DNA from: Dendrolimus kikuchii
Lineage: Eukaryota > Arthropoda > Insecta > Lepidoptera > Lasiocampidae
Direction of reading: 5' to 3'
Assembly (NCBI GenBank): GCA_019925095.2
Contig: CM034392.1
Span: 25,176,387-25,240,386, forward strand
Length of the DNA: 64,000 nucleotides
The translations under genes were made by a program, and so were the position numbers. The notes beneath the pieces were generated by a model, which saw only the letters and a program-made list of their open reading frames with translations, was not told where the DNA came from and searched no databases. Positions 9,999 through 20,312 of the stretch are shown piece after piece. How positions within the stretch are numbered: position 1 is the first letter of the stretch; every line of letters begins with the position of its first letter.

Positions 9999-10366
9999 GC
10001 CTAAAAAATACGCATACATACATATCTTCACGCCAGTTCCCTTGCGGGGTAGACACGTACAACAGAGCGCCTTTCACGCTTATTCTTACACACCTCACTT
10101 GCTTCTTTGACATTCATAGCTCTTGTCATGCACGCTCGTCTGTTTTTAAGGCTCCTGACATCACCTTCTGCTAGTACACGATCAATTTGATCATGGAAGG
10201 TGTGTCGTGGCCTTCCACGACTTCTGCATCCATCCACTTTTGCATTGTATATCTGTTTAGTCATTCTTTCATCATGCATTCTTTCCACATGCCCGAACCA
10301 CCGGAGCATTCCTTTCCTTACCTTCACCCCGACACTCTCTTTTAGACCAACTCTCAGCCTAAAAAA
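9999..10366 (-). mobile_element. RTE-A LINE, 5'-truncated, with 10-bp TSD
   Basis: The insert at 10009-10356 is flanked by gcctaaaaaa on both sides. The minus-strand frame runs RKGMLRWFGHVERMHDERM, GRPRHTFHDQIDRVLAEGD, to VYPARELA and a stop at 10028. That stop lies only a few bases before a (TATG)n tail. R-W-F-G-H-V-x-R-M and G-R-P-R..F-x-D-Q-I are typical of the C-terminus of RTE-clade polymerases, whose elements are known for minimal 3' UTRs and simple-repeat tails. Only about 100 codons remain, so it cannot be autonomous. Confidence 0.85.
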
Positions 10367-10537
10367 AGAAATAAACATAAATAAAGCACTTATTATAACT
10401 ACAATATACACATTTTACATGTGAAACATGTAATTAAGCGGTATGGATTTTGTTCCTTTTACTGTCATTGTGGCGTTACAGAAAAACAAAACACGTGGTG
10501 CCAGACATGTAAGTTTTATCTATGGCTACGTTCCATT

Positions 10538-10834
10538 AGAGACTCACAAGGGAGTTTTTGGCGGGAACTGAAAGGGAACGTTGTGCTGTGCTGTTTTATT
10601 TTCTAAAAATCTGTAAAATCACTCTAAAATGAACAATAGTTGTAGGATATTGATAGTTTTTGAGTAGTCATTATGTGTTTTTGTGAGAAATATGAACTGT
10701 ATAGCCAAATGTGGCCTTTCGAGTTTTCACAAGAACTCCGTTATAAGGCGTCGATTGTAGCCTAGAATACAATTGCGCCTGGCTTAAAGGCCTAGTTGCC
10801 AAGTCATAAACATTTTAAAAAAAGAGACTCACAA
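10538..10834 (+). mobile_element. Retroposon family Q with 12-bp TSD and A-rich tail
   Basis: Perfect agagactcacaa copies at 10538-10549 and 10823-10834 bracket a 273-bp insert ending in an A-run. The interior (cgagttttcacaagaactccg, ttgtagcctagaatacaatt) recurs reversed at 26243-26625. Non-coding. Confidence 0.75.
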
Positions 10835-11149
10835 CGACCGCGATTTTTCCCGTTCCACTCGCTTGCCGGCGTCACAATCGTAAACCCAAGCGGAACGGTG
10901 ATTCGACCCACCTCTTGAGATGGGTCGATGTGAGCGTTGTGTGATCGAAAATGATGACCTCATTAGTGACGTTTTCGCCACGACCACAGCGACCGCGGTC
11001 GCCTTGTGGAACGGCTAAAGCAGCATTTTGGGCGTGTGGATGTTTGCCACGTCCATAGCCTAACCTACAAAAGTTCAGTCCAACTAAAACATTATTCTAA
11101 ATATAAGTAATGACCTTCTAAGTAAAAATAATGTATAGATAGATACAAG
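10835..11149. other. GC-richer spacer, nothing recognised
   Basis: Rich in CpG (cgaccgcg, cttgccggcgtcac) and contains a small gaccca...tgggtc hairpin near 10913. The function is unknown and no frame stands out. Confidence 0.35.
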
Positions 11150-11772
11150 CAAATCTTCGTGATACGTTGCTGATTGTCATGATTATATTTCTCTATTCAC
11201 ATAAAAGGCAGATCAGTGCAGTAACCGCCGCCAAAAAAATTGTAGCCTTAATTTTAATTCAAAATGTGTTATAACCATAAGTTTTAGATATAATTATATA
11301 AGGCTTAGAAATAAGTTTATATAAATAAATGAGTTTGAATGATAAACAAACACGTTTAAACTTCATATTTAATTACATGATATAAATATCGTATCCGTGC
11401 AAGACGGAGAAAGAATACAATTTCCTGCGGCCGGGTGGCCAGTTGTAAGAGGCGACAAATCAACCCACAGCTAGGTGGTAGTGTATTTGCTCGACTGGAT
11501 GGCTACCACCCCTGGTCTAGAGTATGCCGCCTTAACAACCTTGAGTTGTGTTTCGGCATTAGTGACCAGGTTCCAGTTTTCCTTAAGAGAGCAGCAGCAC
11601 ATTTGTAACACCTTTGGTGTTGCAAACGTACGTAGGCGATGGTAATCGTTTTGCATCAAGTGGGCCGTCTGCTTGTCTGCTGAACTCCTGCAATACAAAA
11701 ATGAAAAAGCACATCTCCGTGATACGTTGCTGATTGCCATGCTTATATTTCTACATTCACATTAAAGGCCGG
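11150..11772 (+). repeat. Direct repeats of about 65 bp flanking an R330 copy
   Basis: 11150-11215 and 11705-11772 share gtgatacgttgctgatt, atttct..attcaca.(a/t)aaaggc with few differences. They lie about 555 bp apart, one on each side of the R330 copy at 11393-11700. They are too long for a TSD of a retroposon and suggest a local duplication. Confidence 0.65.
11393..11700 (+). mobile_element. R330 retroposon copy
   Basis: Nearly complete, from atccgtgc to ctcctgcaatacaaaaa. A one-base loss sits in the first GCAGGAACGG block. Confidence 0.85.
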
Positions 11773-12283
11773 TCTCATAAAAACGGACACGTATATACTT
11801 AATATTAATTATACGATTTAAATACATTTAATACAGGAAATGTCAAAAAAATTATATCATTTTCTGTTCATATAATCTATACCAGTTAGTTTTTTTTAAA
11901 AATAGCTTCAATGTACAGACACGGCACTTTAACAATTTTATAATGTTATGGATCATTAACATTTTTTTAATGAAAACAAAGCTTTAAAATGTACTTACTT
12001 TCAGCGGTAGTAATAAATAAAAACTAGTCATTTTAATGTGTGCTAAGGAGTCAACGCACTTACCACTTCGCCGGGCACACGCTTAGTATGGAAATGTTTA
12101 AATACAAGATGTAATTTTATTTTATACTGGCATGTGCCAGATAAACTTCGTTCGCGTTGTCATGATGACGAATCAGAGGGCTAAGTCTCGAACATCTTTC
12201 GTCATCAGCCCGAAAGTATCAATTAAATTTTAGATAGAAGAAAGGAAGAACAAACATTTTTTTTAACTACAATAATCTATAAT
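11773..12283. other. Spacer, mostly unrecognised
   Basis: Only 12195-12252 has a partner (6275-6325). No coding or regulatory signal was seen. Confidence 0.4.
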
Positions 12284-12640
12284 TAGTGGTCGCCCGTGGT
12301 CGAAATTCGACCATAATACTTAATTTAAATGATAAGTTTGAACACTATTAAGGTTCTGTTGTCAAAGACTATACTACTATAATCACAGATTTCGCCAAGG
12401 CTACACTGTTAATTTGACTTTAACAATAAACAAAAGAGTATATATGCGTGTGTGTCAAATACATGGTAGTGTATGTAATGGTTTTTTTATTGATTTAATG
12501 TATTTTTTATGCATTTTTAAAAAAATATTAGTATTCTGCACTCCTTCTCTATATAAACTATAAGTGCGAAATTTCATACTCCGTCCGCGCAATTTTCGTA
12601 AAAAGGGGTACAAAGTTTTTGCTGTGTTTTTGCTTTACGT
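12284..12640 (+). repeat. Interspersed repeat family S
   Basis: Matches 38410-38870 in the opposite orientation: gtggtcgcccgtggtcgaaatt, gtcaaagactatac, ataatcacagattt, taaacaaaaggg/agtatatatgcgtg and the gtacaaagtttttgct end. The other copy contains an extra 100-150 bp. Non-coding. Confidence 0.65.
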
Positions 12641-12654
12641 ATTAATTAATATAT

Positions 12655-12983
12655 AGATAATATTTTCTTAAGTTTTCGCGACTTGTATACATAATAAAAC
12701 TACGTTTTAACGGTTTTAAGCGCGGTAATTTTATTTGATTTTGGTTTTCCGACGTTTCGGCCACTTTTCAGTGGCCGTGATCACGGAAGACAAAGATGTC
12801 AAGTGTCAACGAGTATTGTTAAAGTTTTATTTAGCCTGCCGCCAACTTGTTAATTTTAATTTTGTTTATGGTTATTATTTACTCTATGGGAGCCTAATCT
12901 AATTTACTACCGCTTCGCAACATGTTATGGCTTGAAGAGAAGAAGCGGCGCAAGAAACTCTTCAGCAAACATGCCTAGCTCTA
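12655..12983 (-). mobile_element. PLE terminal region fragment
   Basis: Matches the left 330 bases of the PLE at 6940, including the hammerhead-like motif at 12741-12796 and module M at 12908-12983. It stops abruptly at agctcta, where an RTE-A copy begins. Confidence 0.75.
12741..12796 (-). ncRNA. Hammerhead-like motif, second copy
   Basis: Same arrangement as at 7021-7077, with a fully paired 7-bp helix II (GGCCACT/AGTGGCC). The core strand again reads GTGATCA followed by an extra C. Confidence 0.5.
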
Positions 12984-13432
12984 GAGAGCATGAAAGTAGA
13001 GTAAACGCGGTCGAGATGCGAGCACTGCGCAAAATCTGCGGAATGACGTTCGCGGACCGCGTCCGTAATACCGAAGTAAGAAAGAGAGTTGGTCTGAAAG
13101 AGAGTGTCGGGGTGAAGGTAAGGAAAGGAATGCTCCGGTGGTTCGGGCATGTGGAAAGAATGCGTGATGAAAGAATGACTAAACAGATATACAATGCAAA
13201 AGTGGACGGATGCAGAAGTCGTGGAAGACCACGACACACCTTCCATGATCAAATTGATCGTGTACTAGCAGAAGGTGATGTCAGGAGCCTTAAGAACAAA
13301 CGAGCGTGCATGACAAGAGTTATGAATTTCAAAGAAGCAAGTGAGGTGTGTAAGAATAAGCCTAAATGGCGCTCTGTTGTTCATGCTTACCCCGAAAGGG
13401 AACTGGCGTGAAGTTATGTATGTATGTATGTT
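12984..13432 (+). pseudogene. RTE-A LINE, C-terminal 143 codons, uninterrupted
   Basis: The frame reads REHESRVNAVEMRALRKICG, then RNTEVRKRVGLKESVGV, RWFGHVERMRDERM, GRPRHTFHDQIDR and YPERELA to a TGA at about 13409, followed at once by a (TATG)n tail. It is fused in frame to PLE non-coding sequence upstream, so the longer open frame starting at 12932 is a chance chimera. There is no RT core. No TSD was found. Confidence 0.8.
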
Positions 13433-13744
13433 ATTTATAGTGATGTTATTATATTAAAGTAGCCTAAGGTAGGCCGCAGCGTCAGCAAAACGCTGTACGT
13501 TGAACCGTATAAAAACAATCGATTAAATTATTTTTTAAATGCTGTGGTATTTTCTATCTCAGGAATCCCGCAGGAATTTTAAGTCAACCGTGAAAGTCGC
13601 GGGCGTATCATATTCATCTATACAATCATGTAATTCCAGTTTAATTAACGTGTACTATCTTTTTAAAGACTTTAATGAGAGATGATCGTGATAGCATTTC
13701 GTTATGCTCATTAATTCCTCTATAAGTAGATGTCGGCAGGTACT
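13433..13744. other. Spacer, nothing recognised
   Basis: No repeat partner or coding signal was seen. Confidence 0.4.
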
Positions 13745-13884
13745 ATCCGCAAGAGTTAACTTGAGACCTGAGCGCAATGAGCGTTCCCGTCCCGACCTCC
13801 GCCTTCCTACCGCTCTCGTCATAGGCGTGACAGTACCTTGCGCTTACGTCATCCGAGCGAAGTCTCGTGTTAACTCATGCGGAT
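13745..13884. repeat. Small foldback element, 140 bp
   Basis: atccgcaagagttaac at 13745-13760 and gttaactcatgcggat at 13869-13884 are inverted repeats with one mismatch; pairing can extend through GAGAC/GTCTC. The interior is GC-rich. No clear TSD. Confidence 0.55.
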
Positions 13885-13911
13885 TATATATTGAGCGGGT
13901 TGCACAAATAT

Positions 13912-14659
13912 GTAATTAGTAGGGATGGGCCGAATGTGGTTTGAACCGAATACGAACTTCGGCCGAAAATTCGGTTAAAATATAAAATTCGGCCGAAGTT
14001 CGGTTTGATTTCGCCACGCTTTCTCAAGAGCAACATGTCATGACCTGTTGACAACGTCAACTTGATAACACCGAATTTTTGGCTTTTTTAAACCATAACC
14101 TGCCATTAGTAAATTTTAAGTATGAGTAGGTGGATAAAATAATAGATTTTTAGACCTTTAATTGAAAAAAAATCACCATTTCATAATTCTAAATTCATAA
14201 AAAGTGATTTCAATCAAAATTAAAGTTGTAACTGTTAATGTTCCGAAGACGTGTTTTTTTTTTAAATTCAAGTTACGCCTTATAATTAAGCAGTTGCAAT
14301 ACTTACTGATGTTTCTTAGAGGAATAAAAAGTTTTTATTTAATTTGATGTCTATTTAATTAGGCAAAGACTCAATCAAGAATGAATTTTTTTTAACACAT
14401 TGCACGTTAACGTTTACATGTTCCTGACTAAAATAAATGACCATGCGTATATAGATGTCAATTTTTATATTACGGTTATGATAGATGTGATTTCTATTAA
14501 CTTCAGTCAAAATAGTGCAAGTAGGTATTTTACTTTTTTCTTGCACCGAAAGTTCGGCATTTAAAAAGAATTTCGGCCGAATGCCGAAGTTCGGCTCAAA
14601 CTGCCGAAATTCGGTCAAACCGAATGTAAAACGAATTTCGGTCCATCCCTAGTAATTAC
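13912..14659. mobile_element. hAT-type MITE with 8-bp TSD
   Basis: Element 13920-14651 has inverted ends tagggatgggccgaa / ttcggtccatcccta. It is flanked by gtaattag and gtaattac (7 of 8 matching), the TSD length of the hAT superfamily. Both subterminal regions are filled with palindromic TTCGGCCGAA and TTCGG motifs, possibly transposase-binding repeats. It encodes no transposase. Confidence 0.75.
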
Positions 14660-14986
14660 ATTTGGCTTGTAAATAAAGATTCGATGCGTACCAATGGACA
14701 TTTTCTCCAGAAGTACATGATTTAGTTCCAAAAGGAAGTAAGTACATAAATGGGCTGTTGTTATATACGTATATACTGATTGCGCCGAGGAACACCTTAT
14801 AAATTCTTCCTCCTCATTATCGCCATCAAGAAAGGAATAAACTTTCAAATGAAGAATGTGCAAGAGAAGACAAACATATGTCTTCGGTCAGTGCTGTCAA
14901 CGCAATATATAGTGAAAATAATATAGCTGCAACAGGACACAAAAGAAACACAAAGCAAATCCTAGTGAGTGTGTGAACCCCCGGGA
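14660..14986. other. Spacer, nothing recognised
   Basis: No coding signal or repeat partner was seen. Confidence 0.4.
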
Positions 14987-15301
14987 GACGATTGCAGTGT
15001 GGCGGGGGACGATTGCAGTGTGGCGGGGGACGATTGCAGTGTGGCGGGGGACGATTGCAGTGTGGCGGGGGACGAATGCAGTGTGGCGGGGGATGATTAC
15101 AGTGTGGCGGGGGACGATTGCAGTGTGGCAGGGGACGATTGCAGTGTGGCGGGGGATGATTACAGTGTGGCGGGGGACGATTGCAGTGTGGCAGGGGACG
15201 ATTGCAGTGTGGCGGGGGATGATTGCAGTGTGGCGGGGGACAATTGCAATGTGGCGGGGGACGATTGCAGTGTGGTGGGGGATGATTGCAGTGTGGCGGT
15301 G
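14987..15301. repeat. Minisatellite, 15 units of 21 bp
   Basis: The unit is gacgattgcagtgtggcgg plus gg, with scattered single-base variants (gatgattac, gacaattgcaat). Because 21 is a multiple of 3 and the unit lacks stops, all three forward frames stay open (for example D-D-C-S-V-A-G repeats), so the long open frames here are not evidence for a gene. Confidence 0.95.
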
Positions 15302-15369
15302 GACTGGTGGCGAGGTAAGTTACTTTTCCCTTGCTTCTTCTTCCACGTCCCTTTGCCTTATCCCGGTCA

Positions 15370-15640
15370 TCATATCACGCCTGTTTCCCATGCGGGTAGG
15401 CAGAGACGATGGATCTCCACTTGCGACAACCCTGACAAACAACTTTCGCTCCATCTACTTTCTTTAACCTCTTCATAAATGCACGTTTATTTGAGATGCT
15501 TTTTACCTGACCACTTTTTAACATTTCTGCTATTTGATCATGTTGTGTACGTCGCGGTCTATCGGGTCCAACTCTTCCATTCACAATACTGTCTACTTTC
15601 ATCCATTCTCTACATGCCCAAACCATCAAAATTGTCTTTA
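15370..15640 (-). pseudogene. RTE-type LINE, second family (RTE-B), C-terminal fragment
   Basis: The minus frame ends RRTQHDQIAEMLKSGQVKS, NKRAFMKRLKKVDGAKVVC, WRSIVSAYPHGKQA and a stop at 15375. The layout parallels RTE-A but only about half of the residues match, so it is a different family. The upstream part is frameshifted. Confidence 0.75.
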
Positions 15641-15837
15641 ATACACGTATATTAATTAGTACGAAAATGATTTCACGGACATTTGACTAAAAGAACGTAT
15701 CAATCGAATGATAATGGCGAAAATGCTTAAAGTTTTCACCTAAATAACTTTTTAATCAACTTTAAAAGAGGAGCAAATTCTTGATTCGTCGTCATATAAT
15801 ACTAGTTGCACACATTATAGTAGTTGCACATATAATA
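15641..15837. repeat. Short imperfect tandem repeat
   Basis: About 15795-15855 repeats ataatactagttgcacaca three times with changes. The rest is unremarkable. Confidence 0.5.
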
Positions 15838-16036
15838 CTAGTTGCACACATAGTTGCATTGCAATGCATACCGCATTGCAATGCCACGTAAAGTAAAAAG
15901 CTGTTTGGTTATATGTTCTGTTTTTGGCTAGAAACCTACACGGGCATCTTCAGAATACCCTCCCAAAATTTCACCACAATCTGATCAATGCTTCAGGAAC
16001 GCATAGAGTACAAACGTTTAATTTTATTTATATAGA
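15838..16036 (-). mobile_element. Helitron-like non-autonomous element
   Basis: CTAG at 15838 and GA|T at 16035 (TC start on the minus strand) mark the ends. The interior has tcaccacaatctgatcaatg and ttcaggaacgcatagag. Confidence 0.45.
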
Positions 16037-16047
16037 TTTATTTCTGA

Positions 16048-16260
16048 CTAGCTGATACCCGCGACTTCGTTAGCGTGGTGCGGTTTTTTAAATATCCCAC
16101 GGGAACTCTTTAATTTTTCGGGATCAAAAGTATCCTATATGTTGACCAGGGATATAAGCTACCACCATACTAAATTTCATTTAAATCGGTCCAGTCGTTT
16201 CGGAGATTAGCCCGTACAAACAGACAAACAGAAAAACGAAAAATTTGAAAAAAATTTAAA
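16048..16260 (-). mobile_element. Helitron-like non-autonomous element
   Basis: Begins ctagctgatacccgcgactt, a Helitron 3' end on the minus strand. Contains ccagtcgtttcggagattag and acaaacagacaaacag. The right border is unclear. Confidence 0.55.
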
Positions 16261-17055
16261 CTAGTTCTATTTCACTTCTTACATCTCCCTGACTCGGTTT
16301 TTAGCATTTTTTTTCATTGTACAGAAATTCGACCTCTACAATTTTATTATATGTATATATTTGATTATCACAATGACTTCTTAAACCAAGTTTGTTAGTG
16401 CTTTGTTTAAACGAATTTCTTGGAATTCTTGAATATTTGAAAATCCAAACCCACTTGCCGAAACCCGCGCCTACGCATTGGCTGTATATATCGCCTTACC
16501 GTATCGAGCCGAAGATATTGGTGTTGTATTTGACTAAATATTTAATTCCATTCAGCTTGTTAATCTTAAATTATCTTGTATTGACCAAAATGAACGAAAT
16601 CTGATCATTTATACTGTGATATATTAAATGTTCTTAAATGTATATTTTGCTTAATGGGATTTCATTGAGTTTGTTGACATTTTAAAATGTGCCACAAATT
16701 TATTACCGGTGAGCCAATGAACTGCGTATGGTTAGCCGTATAGACTGTATGACGACAACGGATGGCTGGGATATGTGGCGAAAACTTGCGGAGGCCCTAC
16801 ATTCAGCCGTAGACTGCGATTGGATTTTTTAAGTGAAACCGTTTTAGCCACGGTAGTGAATTCTTTCGATGGGAACGAAAAAGCGTGACGCCATGAATTT
16901 AATCATTTAAACACTGCTCATACAGACAGAGATGAAAATGTTTTGAAGTTCATAAATCGAATTGAAACTAGAGCATTTGTTTCCTATTTTAGTTATCATA
17001 AGCCTCTCGTGTCATTTGTTCAAACTGAAAACATGGGATCTGAATAATATTATAA
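16261..17055. other. Spacer, nothing recognised
   Basis: AT-rich, no repeat partner and no convincing frame. Confidence 0.4.
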
Positions 17056-17059
17056 TTAA

Positions 17060-17665
17060 AAAAATATGACCACGTTTCTGAATATCGCAAGAAGCTCGAG
17101 TGGTTGCCTATCTCACTTCGCCGGAATGCTCATCTTCTCAACTTACTATATCGTATACTGTTTTCTTTTTTTTTTTTTTTTTTTTTTTCCCCTCTCTCCG
17201 GACGAGCTAGATTGTCCGGGCTGTTCACTATTTTTATTTATTTTTTTACTGGTTATGCTTTATTTTAAAAAGAAAAGAAAATATTACATGGTCCTTAATA
17301 CTACTACAATGTTAGAGTCTTATACTTTCATGTTATTACATCTTATGTTATTCTTAAATTTACGGTTTTATTATCTATGACATATTTTATATATTTTCCT
17401 ATTTCGTATACTGTTTATACCTTATACCCCTCCTTATCTTAAGGAATGTTTCAACTTCCTTCATACATCACATACACTCAATTTGCGCTCCACTAATAAT
17501 CTCCTGTTAATGGCACCTGCACATTCTTCAACATTTTATTCCAACTCCTTCGCCATGCAGGCTGTCTTACTTTGGAACTCTTTGCCCACTGATGTCAGAA
17601 AAGCTAAATCTTTTGCCATATTTAAAAATTCAATTAGGAATAATTATGTAAGTCTTACGCAATAA
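17060..17665 (+). pseudogene. LINE (CR1/Jockey-like) reverse-transcriptase C-terminus, split by an insertion
   Basis: Codons at 17092-17163 read KLEWLPISLRRNAHLLNL and LYRILF. The frame continues at 17417 with IPYTPPYLKECFNFLH, NLRSTNNLLLMAPAHSS, VLLWNSLPTDVRKAKS and YVSLTQ to a TAA at 17663. W-L-P-I..R-R and L-W-N-S-L-P are standard C-terminal motifs of insect non-LTR polymerases. A downstream gttgcctggaagagatcg block near 17759 is the start of this family's 3' UTR. The same LEWLPI region recurs at 25488. Confidence 0.8.
17151..17416 (-). mobile_element. Poly(A) retroposon inserted in the LINE, 13-bp TSD
   Basis: tcgtatactgttt occurs at 17151-17163 and 17404-17416. The 240-bp insert starts with a 27-base T-run, i.e. 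a minus-strand poly(A) tail. Interior AT-rich, not assigned to a family. The open frame from 17066 is a product of this junction. Confidence 0.75.
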
Positions 17666-18155
17666 TGTATGTGCTAGTTTACAATAGACTGTAATTTGCT
17701 GTCCATGTATGTTTGTTGCATAATAATTACAGATAATTTAATAATTTCCTTTGAGTCAGGTTGCCTGGAAGAGATCGTATTTTATATTATTATTGGACTT
17801 GACTTTATGTTGTTGGTCCGAAGACCTTACAACTTTACCGGGGTCTTTGGGGCGAGTGCCTTCGCGAAGCGAAGGCGCTCGAGCCCGGGGGGCAACTTGC
17901 TCGAGGGAGCTCCCTAAGGAGTTTTACCTCGGCTGGACTGTTGCCATGAATGGGGAATGAATTTAATGATGCCCACCATAGGGCGACACAAAATACTAAT
18001 TGAGAACGGGCGACGGGTAATATAAAGCCCGAAGGGAAGGATCACGGCGGGCCGGGATCGGTGGTTTGCGGTGGCCTACGCTATCTTACTGCCGTTTCGC
18101 AACGTGTTATGGCTGGGAGAGAAGAAACGGCGAAAGAAACTTCCCAGCAACACGC
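17666..18155 (+). other. LINE 3' UTR start, GC-rich stretch and module M
   Basis: gttgcctggaagagatcg near 17759 is a LINE 3'-end block seen also at 19201, 22684, 38216 and 49550. The sequence around 17850-17885 folds as gccttcgc/gcgaaggc. Module M lies at 18090-18160 (gtttcgcaacgtgttatgg ... cacgcctag). Two open frames across 17696-17960 are not recognised. Confidence 0.5.
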
Positions 18156-19200
18156 CTAGTCTATCCTGTGGGGTGAGCTATGTCTCCTAGCGTCCCTCGC
18201 GGGGACGTGGAGAGATCTTGATTGGCGGCGTCTGAGACGCCGCCGTCTGTGTCTGTCTGTCGGTGCCTGCCAGCCTACTGTTCTAACCGTGGGCGGACTG
18301 ATCCGGGCCAGCCGTTTCGTAATAACGTCGACTCTGTCCGTCAGGACGTTACGCGGTCGTCGCACAAGAGCCTTTCGACGAGGCTTATAATCGGACGCGG
18401 ACACGACGAGCGGATTTCGATGGTGCGGCGCGAGATCGAAATACTTACGCGAGAGCGACGTAATGTAGTTTTTGATGGAGGGAAGCTCCAGATCGCGGTG
18501 GAGGTCGACGTTACGCATATAGAGGGGAGCACCGACGGCTCTGCGCATGAATTTATTCTGCACGATTTGCAGTTTATCTAAAAGGGCAGGCTTGACATGG
18601 CCGAATACCACACTCGCGTATGTCATGATCGGGAGGATGCATGTTTTATACAGAGTAAGCTTGTGTCTGAGGGACATTTTGCTTCGTTTGTCTATCATGG
18701 GTGCTAAACGACCCATCACAAATCGCGCTCTATTTCGGACTATAGTGATATGCTCGTTGAAGCGCAAGTTCCGATCTAGGGTGACACCAAGATATTTGGT
18801 GTACTTTGCCCAGGGGATTTGTTGGTCATAGAGCGAAATGGTTTTTAGGCGAAGGCTAGCGCGTTTGGGGGAGCGAAGCGTGCCCGGGGAAAAGAACATT
18901 GCTGCGCTTTTCTCCGGGTTTACCTCTATCCTCCATTTGCGAAACCATTCGCCTAGTTCTGTGACAGCTGTCTGCAGTCTCGCAAGATGAGCACGAGTCT
19001 GTCTGGCATACCGAACTGGTACAGCTTGTAAATCAAGCCGTTGTGCCAGACCTTGTCGAAGGCTTTTGCTACGTCTAGAAACAGTGCGGCTGTTCCTATG
19101 GGGCGGGGGCGATGGGCAAAGTGAGATAATATGTGCTCCGTGATGCGGTGCACCTGTTGGACGCATGAGTGTCTGGCACGGAAGCCAAATTGCTCATCGG
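18156..19200 (-). pseudogene. Jockey-like LINE reverse transcriptase, catalytic box deleted
   Basis: The minus strand from 19200 reads PPDEQFGFRARHSCVQQVHR, then ALFLDVAKAFDKVWHNGL and YKLYQFGMPD (RT blocks 2-3). It then jumps, out of frame near 18995, to ARLQTAVTELGEWFRKWRIE, VNPEKSAAMFF, YLGVTLDRNLRF, ILPIMTYASVVFG, LQIVQNKFMRRAVGAPLYMR and RRPRNVLTDRVD. About 65-70 residues are missing, including the (F/Y)-A-D-D box, so the enzyme is dead. The order and spacing fit the Jockey clade. The single 336-codon frame covers only the second half. Confidence 0.85.
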
Positions 19201-19330
19201 GTGGAAGAGATCGCTTTTAGCGATAAGGCCGCCTTTTGTTTTATCGAGTAACTATTGTCTTGTACATTTTTTTGTAATTTTTGTTTTGGTGAACAATAAA
19301 GTGTTGTCTATGTCTATGTCTATTATAAAA
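19201..19330 (+). repeat. LINE 3' tail block
   Basis: gtggaagagatcgcttttagcgataaggccgcc begins the tail, with a hairpin over gcttttagc...gc; it ends AATAAAG followed by (TCTATG)n. Relatives: 17759, 22684 (reverse), 38216, 49550. This is a 3' UTR remnant of a different LINE from the Jockey copy it abuts. Confidence 0.65.
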
Positions 19331-19493
19331 ATAATAAATCTTATGATTAACCTAATACTCCTGATATTCTATATTCATCTCATTCTCTCGTAGGCTACTT
19401 TTCTGAAGTTTCACTTCTGCTTTGTGTGTGTACAGCTGGTAAACAAGTAGACCCCATGAAAAGTGGTTACCGGCGCTTATTGAAACGTTTGTA

Positions 19494-20312
19494 ACGTAAG
19501 GCAGTGGCGGATTTACCAAAAGGCTAAGTAGGCTGGAGCCTAGGGCGGCAGATTTTGAAGAGGCGGCAAATTTGGGAACAGCGTTCTTTTCTTACAGAAA
19601 TTTAAAAAATCATATCCATATACATACATGTTCCTGATTAATCACATAAAATCACATCGCACATAAAAAAATATCTCCATTTCTATTACCTATTCAAACC
19701 ACAGAAATAATTTTAAAATCCACTCTCAAGTGAGTTGATCTGTGGACACCACATAACAATTATTCAACAATATGTTTCACCAATTAGATACTTTTTTTCT
19801 ATAATTTGAGTAGTAGCGGCACGGTAAAAAATTTTGCCGGGTGGTAGGGCATTTGCCCGCCTGGATGGCTACCACCCCTGGTCTAAAGTATGTCGCCATA
19901 ACAACCTTGACTTGTGTTCCGGCATTAGTGACCAGGTTCCAGTCTCCCTTAAAGAGAGCAGCAGCGCATTTGTAGCAACTTTGGTGTTGCAAATGTCCAT
20001 AGGCGATGGTGACCGCTTTCCATCAAGTGGGCCGTCTGCCTGTCTGCTGATCTCCTGCAATAAAAATAAATAAAAAAAACGGTAAGAACAAATACATCGA
20101 TGAACTAAGGGGTTCACAATCTATTAATTACAGGAAAAAGGTAGTGTAATTAAGACCATAGTGCACAAATTTTAGACGTATAATTTTATTAACAAAAATA
20201 ATGTGATTAATATGATTGTGAATTAGAATATCGATTTGTAGAGGTCGGTAGGGGCGTCAAAATTTGAACAGCTTACAGGCGGCAAATGTCTAAATCCGCC
20301 CTTGACGTAAGG
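19494..20312. mobile_element. hAT-type non-autonomous element with perfect 8-bp TSD, hosting an R330 copy
   Basis: acgtaagg at 19494-19501 and 20305-20312 flanks 19502-20304. The ends are cagtggcggattta and taaatccgcccttg, a 12-of-14 inverted match. TSD length and CA(G)-type ends fit hAT. No transposase is encoded. An R330 copy occupies 19832-20080, so the hAT element arrived first. Confidence 0.8.
19832..20080 (+). mobile_element. R330 copy, 5'-truncated, inside the hAT element
   Basis: Starts at the ggtggtagggcatttgcc block and ends ctcctgcaataaaaataaataaaaaaaa. acggtaa occurs just before its start and just after its A-rich tail, a possible short TSD. Confidence 0.8.

Noticed and set aside
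12932..13411. 159-codon frame as an intact gene
   Set aside because: The first 17 codons are PLE non-coding sequence; only the RTE-A part is meaningful and it lacks the polymerase core.
14969..15478. 169-codon open frame with D-D-C-S-V-A-G repeats as a protein gene
   Set aside because: The unit length is divisible by 3 and lacks stops, so all forward frames are open; there is no start context, splice signal or domain.
17066..17380. 104-codon frame with a hydrophobic stretch
   Set aside because: Produced by the poly-T retroposon inserted in a LINE frame; the phenylalanine run is the T-run.
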